Shown here: positions 17,569 to 26,916 of the stretch, piece by piece
How the letters are laid out: each line of letters starts with the position of its first letter
How positions within the stretch are numbered: the stretch's first letter is position 1
DNA from: Nocardia fluminea
GTDB lineage: Bacteria; Actinomycetota; Actinomycetes; Mycobacteriales; Mycobacteriaceae
Assembly: GCF_002846365.1 (NCBI RefSeq)
Contig: NZ_PJMW01000002.1
Span: forward strand, 310,001 to 374,000
Reading direction: 5' to 3'
Length of the DNA stretch: 64,000 nt
The notes under the pieces: model-generated
The model's input: only the letters and a program-made list of their open reading frames with translations
Told to the model about the DNA's origin: nothing
The model's database searches: none
Translations under genes and position numbers: made by a program

Positions 17569-18177
17569 GTGAGTGAACGTCGCGAGGCCCGACAGGGACC
17601 GGGCCGCCCTCGTGACCCGCAACTGGATGACCAGGTGCTGCGCGCCACCCAGGAACTGCTGGTGGAGCAAGGTTTTCAGGCCACCACCATCCAGGGCGTC
17701 GCCCGGCGAGCCGGCGTCGTCGCCACCTCGATCTACCGCCGATGGCCCAACAAGATCCACCTCGTCGAGGACGCGATCTTCGCCCTCGACACCGGCGTCG
17801 TCCCGCAGCCGACCGGCGACATCGCCGCTGACCTGCTGGCCTGGACACGACTGTTCTTCGCCGCGGCCACCCACCCCGCGGCCCGTTCCGGCATCCCCGG
17901 CCTGCTCTCGGCCTACCACGACGACGAGCAGAGCTACCAGCGCCTGCGCGAACGCGGCGAGGGACTGGCCCGCGTCGCCATCCGGGCGACCGTCGACGCG
18001 GCGATCGCCAACGGACAGGCTCGGCCTGACTGCGATGCCGATCTGATCTTCGAATTCCTGCGCGGCGCAACCCTCTTGCGCGCGCTCACCCGCGGCGACG
18101 AGGACGGCGAGCGCTTCTGCCGGCAGACCGCGGCGGCACTGGTCACCCTGGCCACCGAGCATGAGAGTCAACTATGA
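17569..18177 (+). CDS. TetR-family transcriptional regulator
   Basis: A 202-residue regulator whose N-terminal domain reads LVEQGFQATTIQGVARRAGVVATSIYRRWPNKIHLVEDAI. The C-terminal half, from PQPTGDIAADLLAWTRLFFAAATHPAARSGIPGLL, is closely similar in type to the TetR protein at 13440-14027, so the two are paralogues. GAGGAG precedes the GTG. The stop overlaps the ATG of the LVIVD gene (ATGA), so it is the first gene of a three-gene operon. Confidence 0.9.
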   Translation: MSERREARQGPGRPRDPQLDDQVLRATQELLVEQGFQATTIQGVARRAGVVATSIYRRWPNKIHLVEDAIFALDTGVVPQPTGDIAADLLAWTRLFFAAATHPAARSGIPGLLSAYHDDEQSYQRLRERGEGLARVAIRATVDAAIANGQARPDCDADLIFEFLRGATLLRALTRGDEDGERFCRQTAAALVTLATEHESQL

Positions 18178-19721
18178 GAACCCGTTACTGTTTGCTGGTC
18201 GCCGTCGCGGCCGTGCTGGTCGTGCCCAACGCCGTCGGCACCGCGCAACCGGACTCGCCTGCCGTCGTCCAGGAGGACCGGAGCCTCGCTGACACCGCCG
18301 TCGCGCGCGCGAGCTGTGCGGGCGACGCGATCCCCGAACCGGGTCTACAGGGTGACGTTCCCGCCGCCGAGCGCGACAGCGGCCGCAGCACCCAGGGCTA
18401 CCGCTGCAACATCAGCCGCATCGGCGGCTACGCGGGTCGCGGCGCGGGCATCACCTCCACACAGTTCGATCACTGCGTCTACCTCGGCAGCTTCTTCCCC
18501 GGCAACCTGCTCGGTCCCGCGCAGGGCGTGCAGGTGATCGACGTCGCCGATCCGGCGAACCCGGTGCTCACCACCACCCTCACCGAACCGGCCATGCTGG
18601 CGGGGACCTGGGAGAGCCTCAAGGTCAACGCCGAGCGCAAGCTGCTGGTCGGCACCGGCGCGCCTGCGTTCACCGGAGCCGGGCTGATCTCGATCTACGA
18701 CATCTCCGACTGCGCGCACCCGCGCCTGCTCAACCCCGGACCCGGCACCGATGTGAGCCTGCCGGTCCCGATCACGGCGCACGAAGGCGGCTTCTCCCCC
18801 GACGGCCGCACCTACTGGGCCTCCGGTGTCCTCCCCGGCATCGTCAGCGCCGTCGACCTGACCGATCCAACCGATCCACGCGTGATCTGGCAGGGCATGC
18901 CGGGGCAGTCCATGCACGGCATGGGCCTGCGCGCCGACGGTAACCGCCTCTACCTCGCCAACAACATGGGCGGGCTCACCGTCCTCGACACCAGCGCGGT
19001 GCAACGGCGCGACCCCGACCCGCAGGTGCCGATCATCGCCCAGCTGACCTGGACCGACGGATGGGCGACCCAGCAGAATGTGCCCGTCACCTACAACGGC
19101 GTGCCCTATTTGTTCAGTGCCGACGAGGCCGGATCCGGCGGCGTCAAACTCATCGACATCTCCGATGACACCAACCCACGCATCGTGAACTCCATCAAGC
19201 TCGAGATCAACCTGCAGAAACATCGCGACAGCGCGCTCGCCTCCGGGATGGGTGGGTCGATCTTCACCTACGACGCCCACTACTGCTCCGCCGACCGCGC
19301 GGTGAACCCCACCGCGCTCGCGTGTGGCTGGATCGCCTCCGGCATCCGGGTCTTCGATGTCCGCGACCCGCTCCAGATACGCGAGATCGCCTACTACAAC
19401 CCGCCCGCCCGGACCGGTCAGAACAGCGAACTGTGGAACTCCCCGCACGCGCTCGCCTCGATCATCGGGGTGCCGCTGCTCAGCGCGCAATCGGTGATGC
19501 AGGCCGTCGACGCGGGCGCCCTCGATCCCGAGCAGGCGCGGAGTTCGCGCACCGGCGACGTGGCGTTCGGCGACCTCTCCAGCGACTGGTGCTTCTCCGC
19601 TCCCGAGTGGCGCGGCAATCAGCTGTGGGCCGCCTGCGCCGACAACGGATTGCTCACCTTGGAGGTGTCCTCCGAGGTGTACACCCCGCCCGCCGATCAG
19701 CGGTCGACGGTCGGCTCATGA
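18174..19721 (+). CDS. Secreted LVIVD-repeat (beta-propeller) protein
   Basis: A 515-residue protein with a Sec signal peptide (MRTRYCLLVAVAAVLVVPNAVGTA). The body carries repeats of the type VQVIDVADPANPVLTTTL, ISIYDISDCAHPRLL, VSAVDLTDPTDPRVIW and VKLIDISDDTNPRIV, which define LVIVD blades and predict a beta-propeller outside the cytoplasm. Several cysteines suggest disulfides. It overlaps TetR upstream and the DUF305 gene downstream by four bases each. The role is unknown; a binding or scaffold function at the cell surface is likely. Confidence 0.82.
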   Translation: MRTRYCLLVAVAAVLVVPNAVGTAQPDSPAVVQEDRSLADTAVARASCAGDAIPEPGLQGDVPAAERDSGRSTQGYRCNISRIGGYAGRGAGITSTQFDHCVYLGSFFPGNLLGPAQGVQVIDVADPANPVLTTTLTEPAMLAGTWESLKVNAERKLLVGTGAPAFTGAGLISIYDISDCAHPRLLNPGPGTDVSLPVPITAHEGGFSPDGRTYWASGVLPGIVSAVDLTDPTDPRVIWQGMPGQSMHGMGLRADGNRLYLANNMGGLTVLDTSAVQRRDPDPQVPIIAQLTWTDGWATQQNVPVTYNGVPYLFSADEAGSGGVKLIDISDDTNPRIVNSIKLEINLQKHRDSALASGMGGSIFTYDAHYCSADRAVNPTALACGWIASGIRVFDVRDPLQIREIAYYNPPARTGQNSELWNSPHALASIIGVPLLSAQSVMQAVDAGALDPEQARSSRTGDVAFGDLSSDWCFSAPEWRGNQLWAACADNGLLTLEVSSEVYTPPADQRSTVGS

Positions 19722-20335
19722 GCCGGCGGGTACTGCTCGGCGCCGCTTGCGCGGCGACTGTCCTGCTGCTGCTGGTGGTCGGCGCGGCCGTCCGACCGCT
19801 CTTATTCTCCGAGAAGGCCACTATCACACCGGTTTTGACGCCCACAGAGATCGGGTTCGTCCAGGACATGACGGGCCACCATCAGCAGGCGCTCGTCCTG
19901 GTCGAGCGCCTCGCCCCCGATGTCGACCCCACGGTGCGGCGCCTGGCCGACCAGATCGCCGATGCCCAGCGTCTCGAGATCGGCATGATGCTCGGCTGGC
20001 TCCGGCTGGCCGCGGCGACCCCGACCAACCCGCGACCGATGTCGTGGATGCCCACCGGGCACCACACGGCGGCGTCGTCGTCGTCAGCCATGCCCGGCAT
20101 GGCCACCCGCGACGACCTCGACGCGCTCGCCCGGGCCCGCGGCGCCGACGCGGAGACGATGTTCCTGCGGCTGATGTACCGCCACCACCAGGGCGGCGTC
20201 GCCATGGCCCAAACGTTCGACGGGCTGTCCGACGGCGGACCGGTCGAACAGGCGGCCCGCGACATGGTCAGCACCCAGAGCCAGGAGTCCGGGATCATCG
20301 GGCTGCTGATGGCCCAGCGCGCCGCGACGAGCTGA
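19718..20335 (+). CDS. DUF305 membrane-anchored protein
   Basis: A 205-residue protein with an N-terminal membrane anchor or signal (VLLGAACAATVLLLLVVGAAV) and two DUF305 motifs: FVQDMTGHHQQALVLVERL near residue 50 and FLRLMYRHHQGGVAMAQTF near 150. The paired HH-Q and methionines suit copper or heme-related binding in the periplasm, as proposed for the family. A His/Met-rich linker (MPTGHHTAASSSSAMPGM) lies between them. Its ATG overlaps the LVIVD stop, so both are exported products of one operon. Confidence 0.88.
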   Translation: MSRRVLLGAACAATVLLLLVVGAAVRPLLFSEKATITPVLTPTEIGFVQDMTGHHQQALVLVERLAPDVDPTVRRLADQIADAQRLEIGMMLGWLRLAAATPTNPRPMSWMPTGHHTAASSSSAMPGMATRDDLDALARARGADAETMFLRLMYRHHQGGVAMAQTFDGLSDGGPVEQAARDMVSTQSQESGIIGLLMAQRAATS

Positions 20336-20398
20336 GCGCCGGACCGCCGCGGCGCACGGCTACGGAGCGCTGTCACACTATCGGCGACGGCTTCGGAC

Positions 20399-21694
20399 CT
20401 ACGGCCAGATGACGGCATGGGGTCCGAAGCCGGGGTGCCCGACCAGCTCGCCGATCACGGCGCGCATCTCGCCGACCGCCGGGACCGCGGCGAATTCGGC
20501 CGACTCGTGCCAGAAGTCCGACAGTCGGGCGGCGGTACGGCCGCTCGGGCGATTGTCGAACGACAACGCCTGACCGACCTGTGTGGCGGCCTGCTCCGGT
20601 TCGCCGATCATCAGGTGCAGGCGAGCCGAGGAGATGGCGGCCATCGCGGGAGTCAGGAACTCCGGGGGAAGCGGCGCGTCCAGATCACCGAAGGCGATGC
20701 GAGCCAGGTCAGGACGCGTGGCGATGAGGTGACGGTAGCTCTTGCCGAGCAGCCGCGACTGCTGCCCCGGCCCCGGCCAATCCCGGCGCGGTCCCAGGAG
20801 CATGCTCAGGGTGACCGCGGTCAGCGTCCGGTCGGCGACGCGGTCACCGGCGGCGATCTCGCCGGCTTCGACCCTGCTCGTCGCGGCTTCGCCCCGGCAT
20901 TCGGCGGCGACCACGATCGCGCGCTGGAAGGCGGCGTGTTCGCCGAGGATCCCGTGCGCGTAGGCCTCCAATTCGGCCAGGGCGACCCGCAGGGCGGGCG
21001 TCGCGCTGCGCCGCGCCAGGTACTGGGCGAGCTGAGCCACCTCTAGCCCTTCGGCCGGCCTGCCGCTGTCGAGCAGCTGCCAGGAAGCCTCGGCGAGGAT
21101 CGCGGCGGTGAGCACCTCCTCGCCCGCCGCATGGGACAGCCGTGCCGCGGCGACCGAGTAGCGGCGACCGGCGGCGACGTCCTCCACGTCCCAGCTCATG
21201 GCGGCCGCGATATCGGCCAGCTCGGCGCCCGCCCGGAAGGCGCGGCCGTGCCCGCCCGCCGCCGAGAGCTGCTGTAATCGCGGCAGATTCACCGACAGCC
21301 AGGCCAGCACGGCACGGCGTGGCGCCGGTCCGTCGTCCCACTGTCTGGCGCGCGCCCAGCTCGCGAGCTGCTCGGCGTCCGCCAATTCCGTCGCCGCGAA
21401 GGCGGGGTGATCCCCGCGCGGCTGCGCGACGGGCGGCAGCAGCAGCGACGACAGTTGCGTGGGCAGATCGTCGAGTTCGTTGACCGATTCGACCGTCAGC
21501 CGGTCGCGCAGATGATCCAGCGGAGTGTGTAGCGCCGACGCGTACGCGGCCACGTGCTCGGCGCGCACCATCCGGGCGCCGGTCTCGAGCTGGCCCAGAT
21601 ACGGCTTCGAATAGTTCGTCCGCGCGGACATGCCCTGCAGGCTGATTCCCGCCGCCGTTCGTGCCGCGCGCAGGGCCGAGCCGACCTCGGTCAT
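20399..21694 (-). CDS. XRE-type regulator with TPR-like C-terminus
   Basis: A 431-residue protein with an N-terminal helix-turn-helix (LRAARTAAGISLQGMSARTNYSKPYLGQLETGARMV) and a long alanine-rich helical region of TPR type. This is a common actinobacterial architecture for regulators of morphology, secondary metabolism or quorum-like signals. The start is placed at the ATG at 21694; the extension further upstream is arginine-rich and non-coding in appearance. It is divergent from the secreted hydrolase-GH3-MFS operon and may control it. Confidence 0.8.
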   Translation of the reverse strand: MTEVGSALRAARTAAGISLQGMSARTNYSKPYLGQLETGARMVRAEHVAAYASALHTPLDHLRDRLTVESVNELDDLPTQLSSLLLPPVAQPRGDHPAFAATELADAEQLASWARARQWDDGPAPRRAVLAWLSVNLPRLQQLSAAGGHGRAFRAGAELADIAAAMSWDVEDVAAGRRYSVAAARLSHAAGEEVLTAAILAEASWQLLDSGRPAEGLEVAQLAQYLARRSATPALRVALAELEAYAHGILGEHAAFQRAIVVAAECRGEAATSRVEAGEIAAGDRVADRTLTAVTLSMLLGPRRDWPGPGQQSRLLGKSYRHLIATRPDLARIAFGDLDAPLPPEFLTPAMAAISSARLHLMIGEPEQAATQVGQALSFDNRPSGRTAARLSDFWHESAEFAAVPAVGEMRAVIGELVGHPGFGPHAVIWP

Positions 21695-21838
21695 CCGAGG
21701 TCCGCGCCGGTGCGGGTCGACTCGTTCATCAGTTCGAGAATACGACGCGGGCAGCCTCGCGCGTGGGTGTCTGCAACATGTCTGCAAGACGACGTGGCCG
21801 GGCCTGGATGCCTGTTCACCTGCCTAGCGTCGATATTC

Positions 21839-22831
21839 GTGAGCAACAGAACTGTCCAGCGGGTGCATCGTGGCGCCCGTATCGCCTTGACCGCCGTGGC
21901 GCTGACCGCGGCCGTGTCGGCGGCACCGGTCTCGGCCGCGCCGTCCTACCAGCCGGCCGCCCCGATCGAGGCGACCTACTACGCCCCGGGGCCGTGGGCG
22001 GTAGCCGAGCGATCCGGTGCCGACTGCTGCACCTCGACCGGGGACACCTACGACATCTGGTACCCGGCTGATCTCGGCACGGGCGTCCACCCGGTCATCA
22101 CCTGGGGCAACGGCACCATGGCGCACCCGCGCGAATACGCGTACCTGCTGTCACACCTCGCCTCGTGGGGATTCGTCGTGATCGCCGCCGACCGGACCGA
22201 CACCGGAACCGGCGTCCAGATGCTCGACGCCGTGCGCTACCTCGCCGAGCAGAACGACGACCCGAGCAGTGTGTTCCACGGCAGGATCGATCTCGGCGCG
22301 GTGGGCGCGGCGGGTCATTCCCAAGGCGGCCTCGGTGCGCTGAACGCCCTTGCACGCGGTTCCGGCCTGGTCGATACCGCCGTGCCGCTCGAGATGCCGC
22401 TGGCCGCGGTGTGTTCGTCGCTGCCACCGGTCGACGGTCAGAGCGCCTGTGTCGACACCAGCGCGATCACCTCGGGCTCGGTGCTGCTGGTCAACGGTTC
22501 CGCCGACGGCATCTCACCGGGAACGCAAACACTCCCGCCCGCACTGATCGGGCAACAGTCGATGCAGGCGTACTACGACGCCCTGCCCGCGCAGGTCCCC
22601 AAGGCCCGTGCCGCGCTGCTCGGCGCCCAGCACAACGACATCCAGGGCCAGCCCGGCTGCACCAACTACAGCTGCACCGAAGGCGTGCACCGCTATCTCG
22701 GCTACCTGGCGGCGTGGTTCACCGGCCAGTTGCGCGGTGATTCGGCCGCCCGTGGCGCCTTCCTCGCCGGCACCGGCGAATTCCTGCACAACCCGTACTG
22801 GTCCGAGCAAGCAAGCACCATCACCCGCTGA
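21839..22831 (+). CDS. Secreted alpha/beta hydrolase
   Basis: A 330-residue protein with a signal peptide (RGARIALTAVALTAAVSAAPVSAAP) and an alpha/beta-hydrolase core. The nucleophile elbow is GHSQGG, and VITWGNGT resembles the oxyanion-hole strand of the cutinase/PET-hydrolase-like lipases of actinobacteria. Two cysteine pairs (CC near the N-terminus; CTNYSC) may form disulfides. The GTG start at 21839 is chosen because it begins a good signal peptide; its ribosome site is weak. It is 17 bases before the GH3 gene, so likely one operon. Confidence 0.78.
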   Translation: MSNRTVQRVHRGARIALTAVALTAAVSAAPVSAAPSYQPAAPIEATYYAPGPWAVAERSGADCCTSTGDTYDIWYPADLGTGVHPVITWGNGTMAHPREYAYLLSHLASWGFVVIAADRTDTGTGVQMLDAVRYLAEQNDDPSSVFHGRIDLGAVGAAGHSQGGLGALNALARGSGLVDTAVPLEMPLAAVCSSLPPVDGQSACVDTSAITSGSVLLVNGSADGISPGTQTLPPALIGQQSMQAYYDALPAQVPKARAALLGAQHNDIQGQPGCTNYSCTEGVHRYLGYLAAWFTGQLRGDSAARGAFLAGTGEFLHNPYWSEQASTITR

Positions 22832-22848
22832 ACGAGGAAAGGCCTTCC

Positions 22849-25233
22849 ATGGAAGACCGCATCAAAGAACTACTCGCCGAACTGGATCTGGCGGGCAAGC
22901 TCCGGCTGATCTCGGGCGCGGGACTGTTCCGGATGGCCGGTGACCCGGCGATCGGGCTGGCGGAAATGCCGGTCTCGGACGGTCCGTCCGGAGTCCGCGG
23001 CGAGAACTGGGACGAACGCGATCCCTCGGTCAGCCTACCCTCCGGCACGGCGATCGCCGCGACCTGGGACCCCGGACTCCTCACCGAGATCGGGGCCCTC
23101 ATCGCCGCCGAAGCGCGCCGCAAGGACGTCTACGCGGTCCTCGGCCCCACGATGAACCTGCACCGTTCGCCGTTGGGCGGCAGGCATTTCGAGTGTTTCT
23201 CCGAGGACCCGCTGCTCACCGCCGAGATGGCCGCCGCCTATGTGCGGTCCGTGCAGGCGCACGGGGTCAGCGCGTGCCCGAAGCACTACGTGGCCAACGA
23301 TTCCGAGACCGACCGCTTCACCGTCGACGTCCGGGTCGGCGACCGCGCGCTGCGCGAGCTGTACCTCTATCCCTTCGAACGCACCGTCGAAGCGGGCGCG
23401 TGGATGCTCATGGACGCCTACAACTCGGTCAACGGCACGACCATGACCGAGAACCCGCTGCTCGACGAACCACTCAAGGGCACTTGGGGATTCGACGGTG
23501 TCGTCGTCTCGGACTGGACCGCGGTTCGCAGCACCGAGAGCGCGGCCAACGGCACCGACCTGTGCATGCCGGGCCCCTGGCATCTGTGGGGCGAACCGCT
23601 GGCCGAGAAGGTCCGTGCCGGCGAGATCGCCGAATCGGTGATCGATGACAAGGTGCGTCGCATCCTGCGCTTCGCCCACCGCGTCGGCGCGCTCGCGGCG
23701 ACACCGCAACCCACTCCGGTCTTCACCGACGCCCAGGCGCAGGACCTGGTCCGCCGGGTCGCCGCCGAGGCGATGGTCCTGGTCCGCAACGACGGAATCC
23801 TTCCGCTCGCACCGGAGACCACCGTCGCCCTGCTCGGCCTGTCGGCGGGCGAACCCCGGTTCCTCGGTGGCGGCAGCGCCACCGTCATCCCGGGGCACAC
23901 CACCACGCCGGTCGAGGGTCTCACCGGCCGGCTTCCGCTGACGCACACCGCGGGCGTCCACCTGTCCGAGGCGCTGATCCCCGCCCCGCTCGCGATCATG
24001 ACCGACCCCGAAACCGGCGAGCCCGGCCTGTCGGCGCGCTATTTCGAGGACGAGACCGAACTCGGCACCCAGCACCGGGCCACGAGCCGGCTCGTGCTGC
24101 TCGGCGATGAGCTCGCGGCGCGATCGAACACGATCGAGCTGAACACGCGCCTGCGTGCCGACACGGCCGGGGAATGGCAGATCGGTTTCGGCGGGGTGGG
24201 CCACATCCGGCTGGATCTCGACGGTGAGACCGTGCTCGACGAGAACCTGGTGCTCGACGGCGGCGACCCGGCCGCAGCGCTGCTCAACCCGCCACAGCGT
24301 CACGTGACGCGCACCCTGTCCGTCGGCGACGAGATCGCTGTGCGCGTGGTGACCAGTATCGAAGAGGCGATGCCCGGCCTAGGCATCATTCTCGGCGCGA
24401 CCCTCGGTATCCGCCGCCCCCAGCGCGCCGACGACGAGGAATTCGCGGCCGCGATCGAGCTGGCCAGGGCCGCCGAGGTGGCCGTCGTCGTGGTCGGCAC
24501 CACCGAGCAGATCGAGAGCGAAGGCGTCGACCGCACCTCGCTGCGGTTGCCCGGCCGACAGGACGAACTGGTCTCGGCGGTCGCCGCCGTGAACCCGCGC
24601 ACGGTGGTGGTGGTGAATTCCGGTGCGCCCGTGGAGATGCCATGGCGCGACGACGTCGCCGCCGTCCTGCTGTCCTGGTTCCCCGGTCAGGAGTTCGGCG
24701 ACGCACTGGCCGACATCCTCACCGGCACCGCCGAACCGGGCGGCCGCCTGCCCACCACCTGGCCCAAGACCATGGCCGAGGTCCCCGTGCTCGACACCAC
24801 CCCCGTCGGCAACGTGCTCGACTACGCCGAGGGCATCCACATCGGCTACCGCGCCTGGCTGAAAGCGGGCATCGAACCGGCCTACCCGTTCGGTCACGGC
24901 CTCGGCTACACCACCTGGGAAACCGGCGATCTCACCGTCGCGGGCCGCACCGTCGCGCTGACGGTGACCAATACCGGTGCGCGAGCCGGCAAACACGTTG
25001 TCCAGGTGTACCTCTCGCGCCCTGACAGCATCGTCGACCGCCCGGTCCGCTGGCTCGCCGGTTTCACCACCGTCAGCCTCGCACCCGGCCGGACGCAGAC
25101 GGTCTCGATCGACCTACCCGCTCGCGCCTTCCAGCACTGGGGCGCCGACGGCTGGGTGAGCGAACCCGGCGAATTCATCGTCAGCGCCGGAACTTCGGTC
25201 ACCGACCTTCCCCACACCGCCTGCATCTACTAG
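22849..25233 (+). CDS. Glycoside hydrolase family 3 (beta-glucosidase type)
   Basis: A 794-residue GH3 enzyme. The N-terminal barrel has SDGPSGVRG, the substrate-binding KHYVAND (145-151) and the nucleophile Asp222 in VVSDWTAV. The second alpha/beta domain has VLVRNDGILPL. A PA14-like insert seems to lie around residues 380-510, and the C-terminus has the fibronectin-III-like VTNTGARAGKHVVQVYLSRP. No signal peptide is present, so it acts in the cytosol on an imported glycoside. It is followed 37 bases later by an MFS transporter that could import that glycoside. Confidence 0.93.
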   Translation: MEDRIKELLAELDLAGKLRLISGAGLFRMAGDPAIGLAEMPVSDGPSGVRGENWDERDPSVSLPSGTAIAATWDPGLLTEIGALIAAEARRKDVYAVLGPTMNLHRSPLGGRHFECFSEDPLLTAEMAAAYVRSVQAHGVSACPKHYVANDSETDRFTVDVRVGDRALRELYLYPFERTVEAGAWMLMDAYNSVNGTTMTENPLLDEPLKGTWGFDGVVVSDWTAVRSTESAANGTDLCMPGPWHLWGEPLAEKVRAGEIAESVIDDKVRRILRFAHRVGALAATPQPTPVFTDAQAQDLVRRVAAEAMVLVRNDGILPLAPETTVALLGLSAGEPRFLGGGSATVIPGHTTTPVEGLTGRLPLTHTAGVHLSEALIPAPLAIMTDPETGEPGLSARYFEDETELGTQHRATSRLVLLGDELAARSNTIELNTRLRADTAGEWQIGFGGVGHIRLDLDGETVLDENLVLDGGDPAAALLNPPQRHVTRTLSVGDEIAVRVVTSIEEAMPGLGIILGATLGIRRPQRADDEEFAAAIELARAAEVAVVVVGTTEQIESEGVDRTSLRLPGRQDELVSAVAAVNPRTVVVVNSGAPVEMPWRDDVAAVLLSWFPGQEFGDALADILTGTAEPGGRLPTTWPKTMAEVPVLDTTPVGNVLDYAEGIHIGYRAWLKAGIEPAYPFGHGLGYTTWETGDLTVAGRTVALTVTNTGARAGKHVVQVYLSRPDSIVDRPVRWLAGFTTVSLAPGRTQTVSIDLPARAFQHWGADGWVSEPGEFIVSAGTSVTDLPHTACIY

Positions 25234-25270
25234 CTCGAATTTCAATCAGCCCGAACAACGGAGCGTGGCC

Positions 25271-26875
25271 ATGTCCACCAGTACCATCAAACCAGACGAC
25301 ACCAATGACACCGGAAGACTCGAAGGAGCCTCCCGTGCAAGGATTTTCACGGTCCTGGCCGTGATCGTGCTCTTCTCCGAGATCGCTCCGATGCAGTACA
25401 CCATCGTCGCGGCGGCCCTACAGAAGATCGCACCGAGCTTCCCGGGCGTCGGGGCCAACATCAACTGGGCCATCATCGTTTTCGGTCTGATCGGTGCGGC
25501 CGCGTCTCCGTTGATCGGCAAGATGAGTGACGTCTGGGGCAAGAAGCGGATGTTCCTCATCTGCGGCGCCCTGTTCGTCATCGGCTGCGTGCTCGACGCG
25601 ACCACCTCGAACTGGGGTGTGTTCCTGTTCGGCCGCTGCCTGCAAGCCACCGCCATCGCGACCGCGGTGATCGCCTACGGCCTCATCCGAGACCTGATGC
25701 CGCGCAAGATGGTTCCGCTCGCCCTGGGTCTCACCGCCACCGGATTCGGTGTCGCCTCCATCGCGGGCCCGCTGCTCGGCGGCTACCTCGTCGACAACCA
25801 CAGCTGGCGTGCCATCTTCTGGGTACTGGCGGCGTTCACCCTGGCGATGCTGCCGCTGGTCTGGTTCATCGTGCCCGAATCCCAGCTCCGCGTGAGCGAG
25901 CGCATCGACTTCGTCGGCGCCGCGCTGCTCGCCGGAGGCGCCGCACTCACCCTGATCTACGTCGACAAGGGCCACGACTGGGGTTGGTCGAAGCCGACCA
26001 CGCTGGCCTGGCTGATCGCGGGCCTGGTGCTGCTCGTGCTGTTCGTCCTCGTCGAGAAGCGGGCCACCACACCCATCATGGACATGACACTGCTGTTCCA
26101 TCCGCGCGTGGCGCTGGTGCTCGCCGGTGCGCTCTTCGCGTCCCTGCAGATCGGCATCGTGTCCTACGCCATCGCCTACATGTCCCAGACCCCGCCGGAG
26201 TCGACCGTCGTCGCCGGTGTTCAGCAGGGCACCCTCGCCCAGATCCAGCAGATGACGGGGCAGGTGCTACCGCTCGAGGCCGTGCAGGTGAACCTCGTTC
26301 CCGGTTACACCTACGGCAGCGGATACACCCTGCTCGAGTTCGCCGTCCGGATCGCGCTGCTCGGTTCGGTGATCACGATGCTCTTCGGCGCGGTCGCGGG
26401 TCTGCTGGCCAGGCGGGTCGGTGCCCGGTTGCCGCTCGTCGCGGCACTGGTCATCTTCGCGGCCGCGGCCGTCGCGTTCGCGGTGCTGCCGCTGACCGCC
26501 ACCAACTTCCTGATCGTGAACTCGATCTTCAGCATCGGCTTCGGCATGTACTACGCCTGCATGCCGATCCTGCTGGTGGAGGCGGTGCCGCAGGAACAGC
26601 AGGGCGTCAGCATGGGCATGCTCGGCGTCATGCAGTCCATGGGTGTCGCGATCGGTCTCGCGATCGTTACCGCGTTCCTGCACAGCAACGGGATGAGCGC
26701 GCTGGTGAGCGTCGGCGGCCAGGACCAACCGCCCACCCCGCTGCCCGACCTGTTCGGTGACCGCGGCTACCAGCTGGGCTTCTGGGTCTGCGCGGCGGCC
26801 TCCGCGGTCGCCCTCGTCCTCGCCCTGGTGATGAAGCACGGCCGCACCCCGGCCACGGGCGGCACCGCCCACTGA
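25271..26875 (+). CDS. MFS transporter, 14-TM DHA2-like
   Basis: A 534-residue major facilitator with about 14 membrane helices. The loop GKMSDVWGKKRMFL after helix 2 is the MFS motif A, and GFGVASIAGPLLGGYLVDNHSWRAIFWV is motif C, typical of drug:H+ antiporters. A large outside loop (about residues 310-360) follows the seventh or eighth helix. The ATG at 25271 has CGGAG in place; a GTG six bases earlier is less likely. Co-directional with GH3, it may export a product or import a glycoside. Confidence 0.88.
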   Translation: MSTSTIKPDDTNDTGRLEGASRARIFTVLAVIVLFSEIAPMQYTIVAAALQKIAPSFPGVGANINWAIIVFGLIGAAASPLIGKMSDVWGKKRMFLICGALFVIGCVLDATTSNWGVFLFGRCLQATAIATAVIAYGLIRDLMPRKMVPLALGLTATGFGVASIAGPLLGGYLVDNHSWRAIFWVLAAFTLAMLPLVWFIVPESQLRVSERIDFVGAALLAGGAALTLIYVDKGHDWGWSKPTTLAWLIAGLVLLVLFVLVEKRATTPIMDMTLLFHPRVALVLAGALFASLQIGIVSYAIAYMSQTPPESTVVAGVQQGTLAQIQQMTGQVLPLEAVQVNLVPGYTYGSGYTLLEFAVRIALLGSVITMLFGAVAGLLARRVGARLPLVAALVIFAAAAVAFAVLPLTATNFLIVNSIFSIGFGMYYACMPILLVEAVPQEQQGVSMGMLGVMQSMGVAIGLAIVTAFLHSNGMSALVSVGGQDQPPTPLPDLFGDRGYQLGFWVCAAASAVALVLALVMKHGRTPATGGTAH

Positions 26876-26884
26876 TCCGGATCC

Positions 26885-26916
26885 GACCAGCTGGTGGTGT
26901 TCACCGCCGGCTGGTC
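26885..26916. terminator. Bidirectional hairpin terminator
   Basis: A 13-bp stem (arms 26885-26897 and 26904-26916, two G-U pairs, 6-base loop) lies between the convergent MFS and DUF4203-type genes and reaches into the latter's stop codon. It lacks a strong U tract, as is common in actinobacteria. Confidence 0.6.

Noticed and set aside
18345..19490. A 381-codon open frame opposite the LVIVD gene
   Set aside because: Antisense artefact; the plus strand has a signal peptide and repeats.
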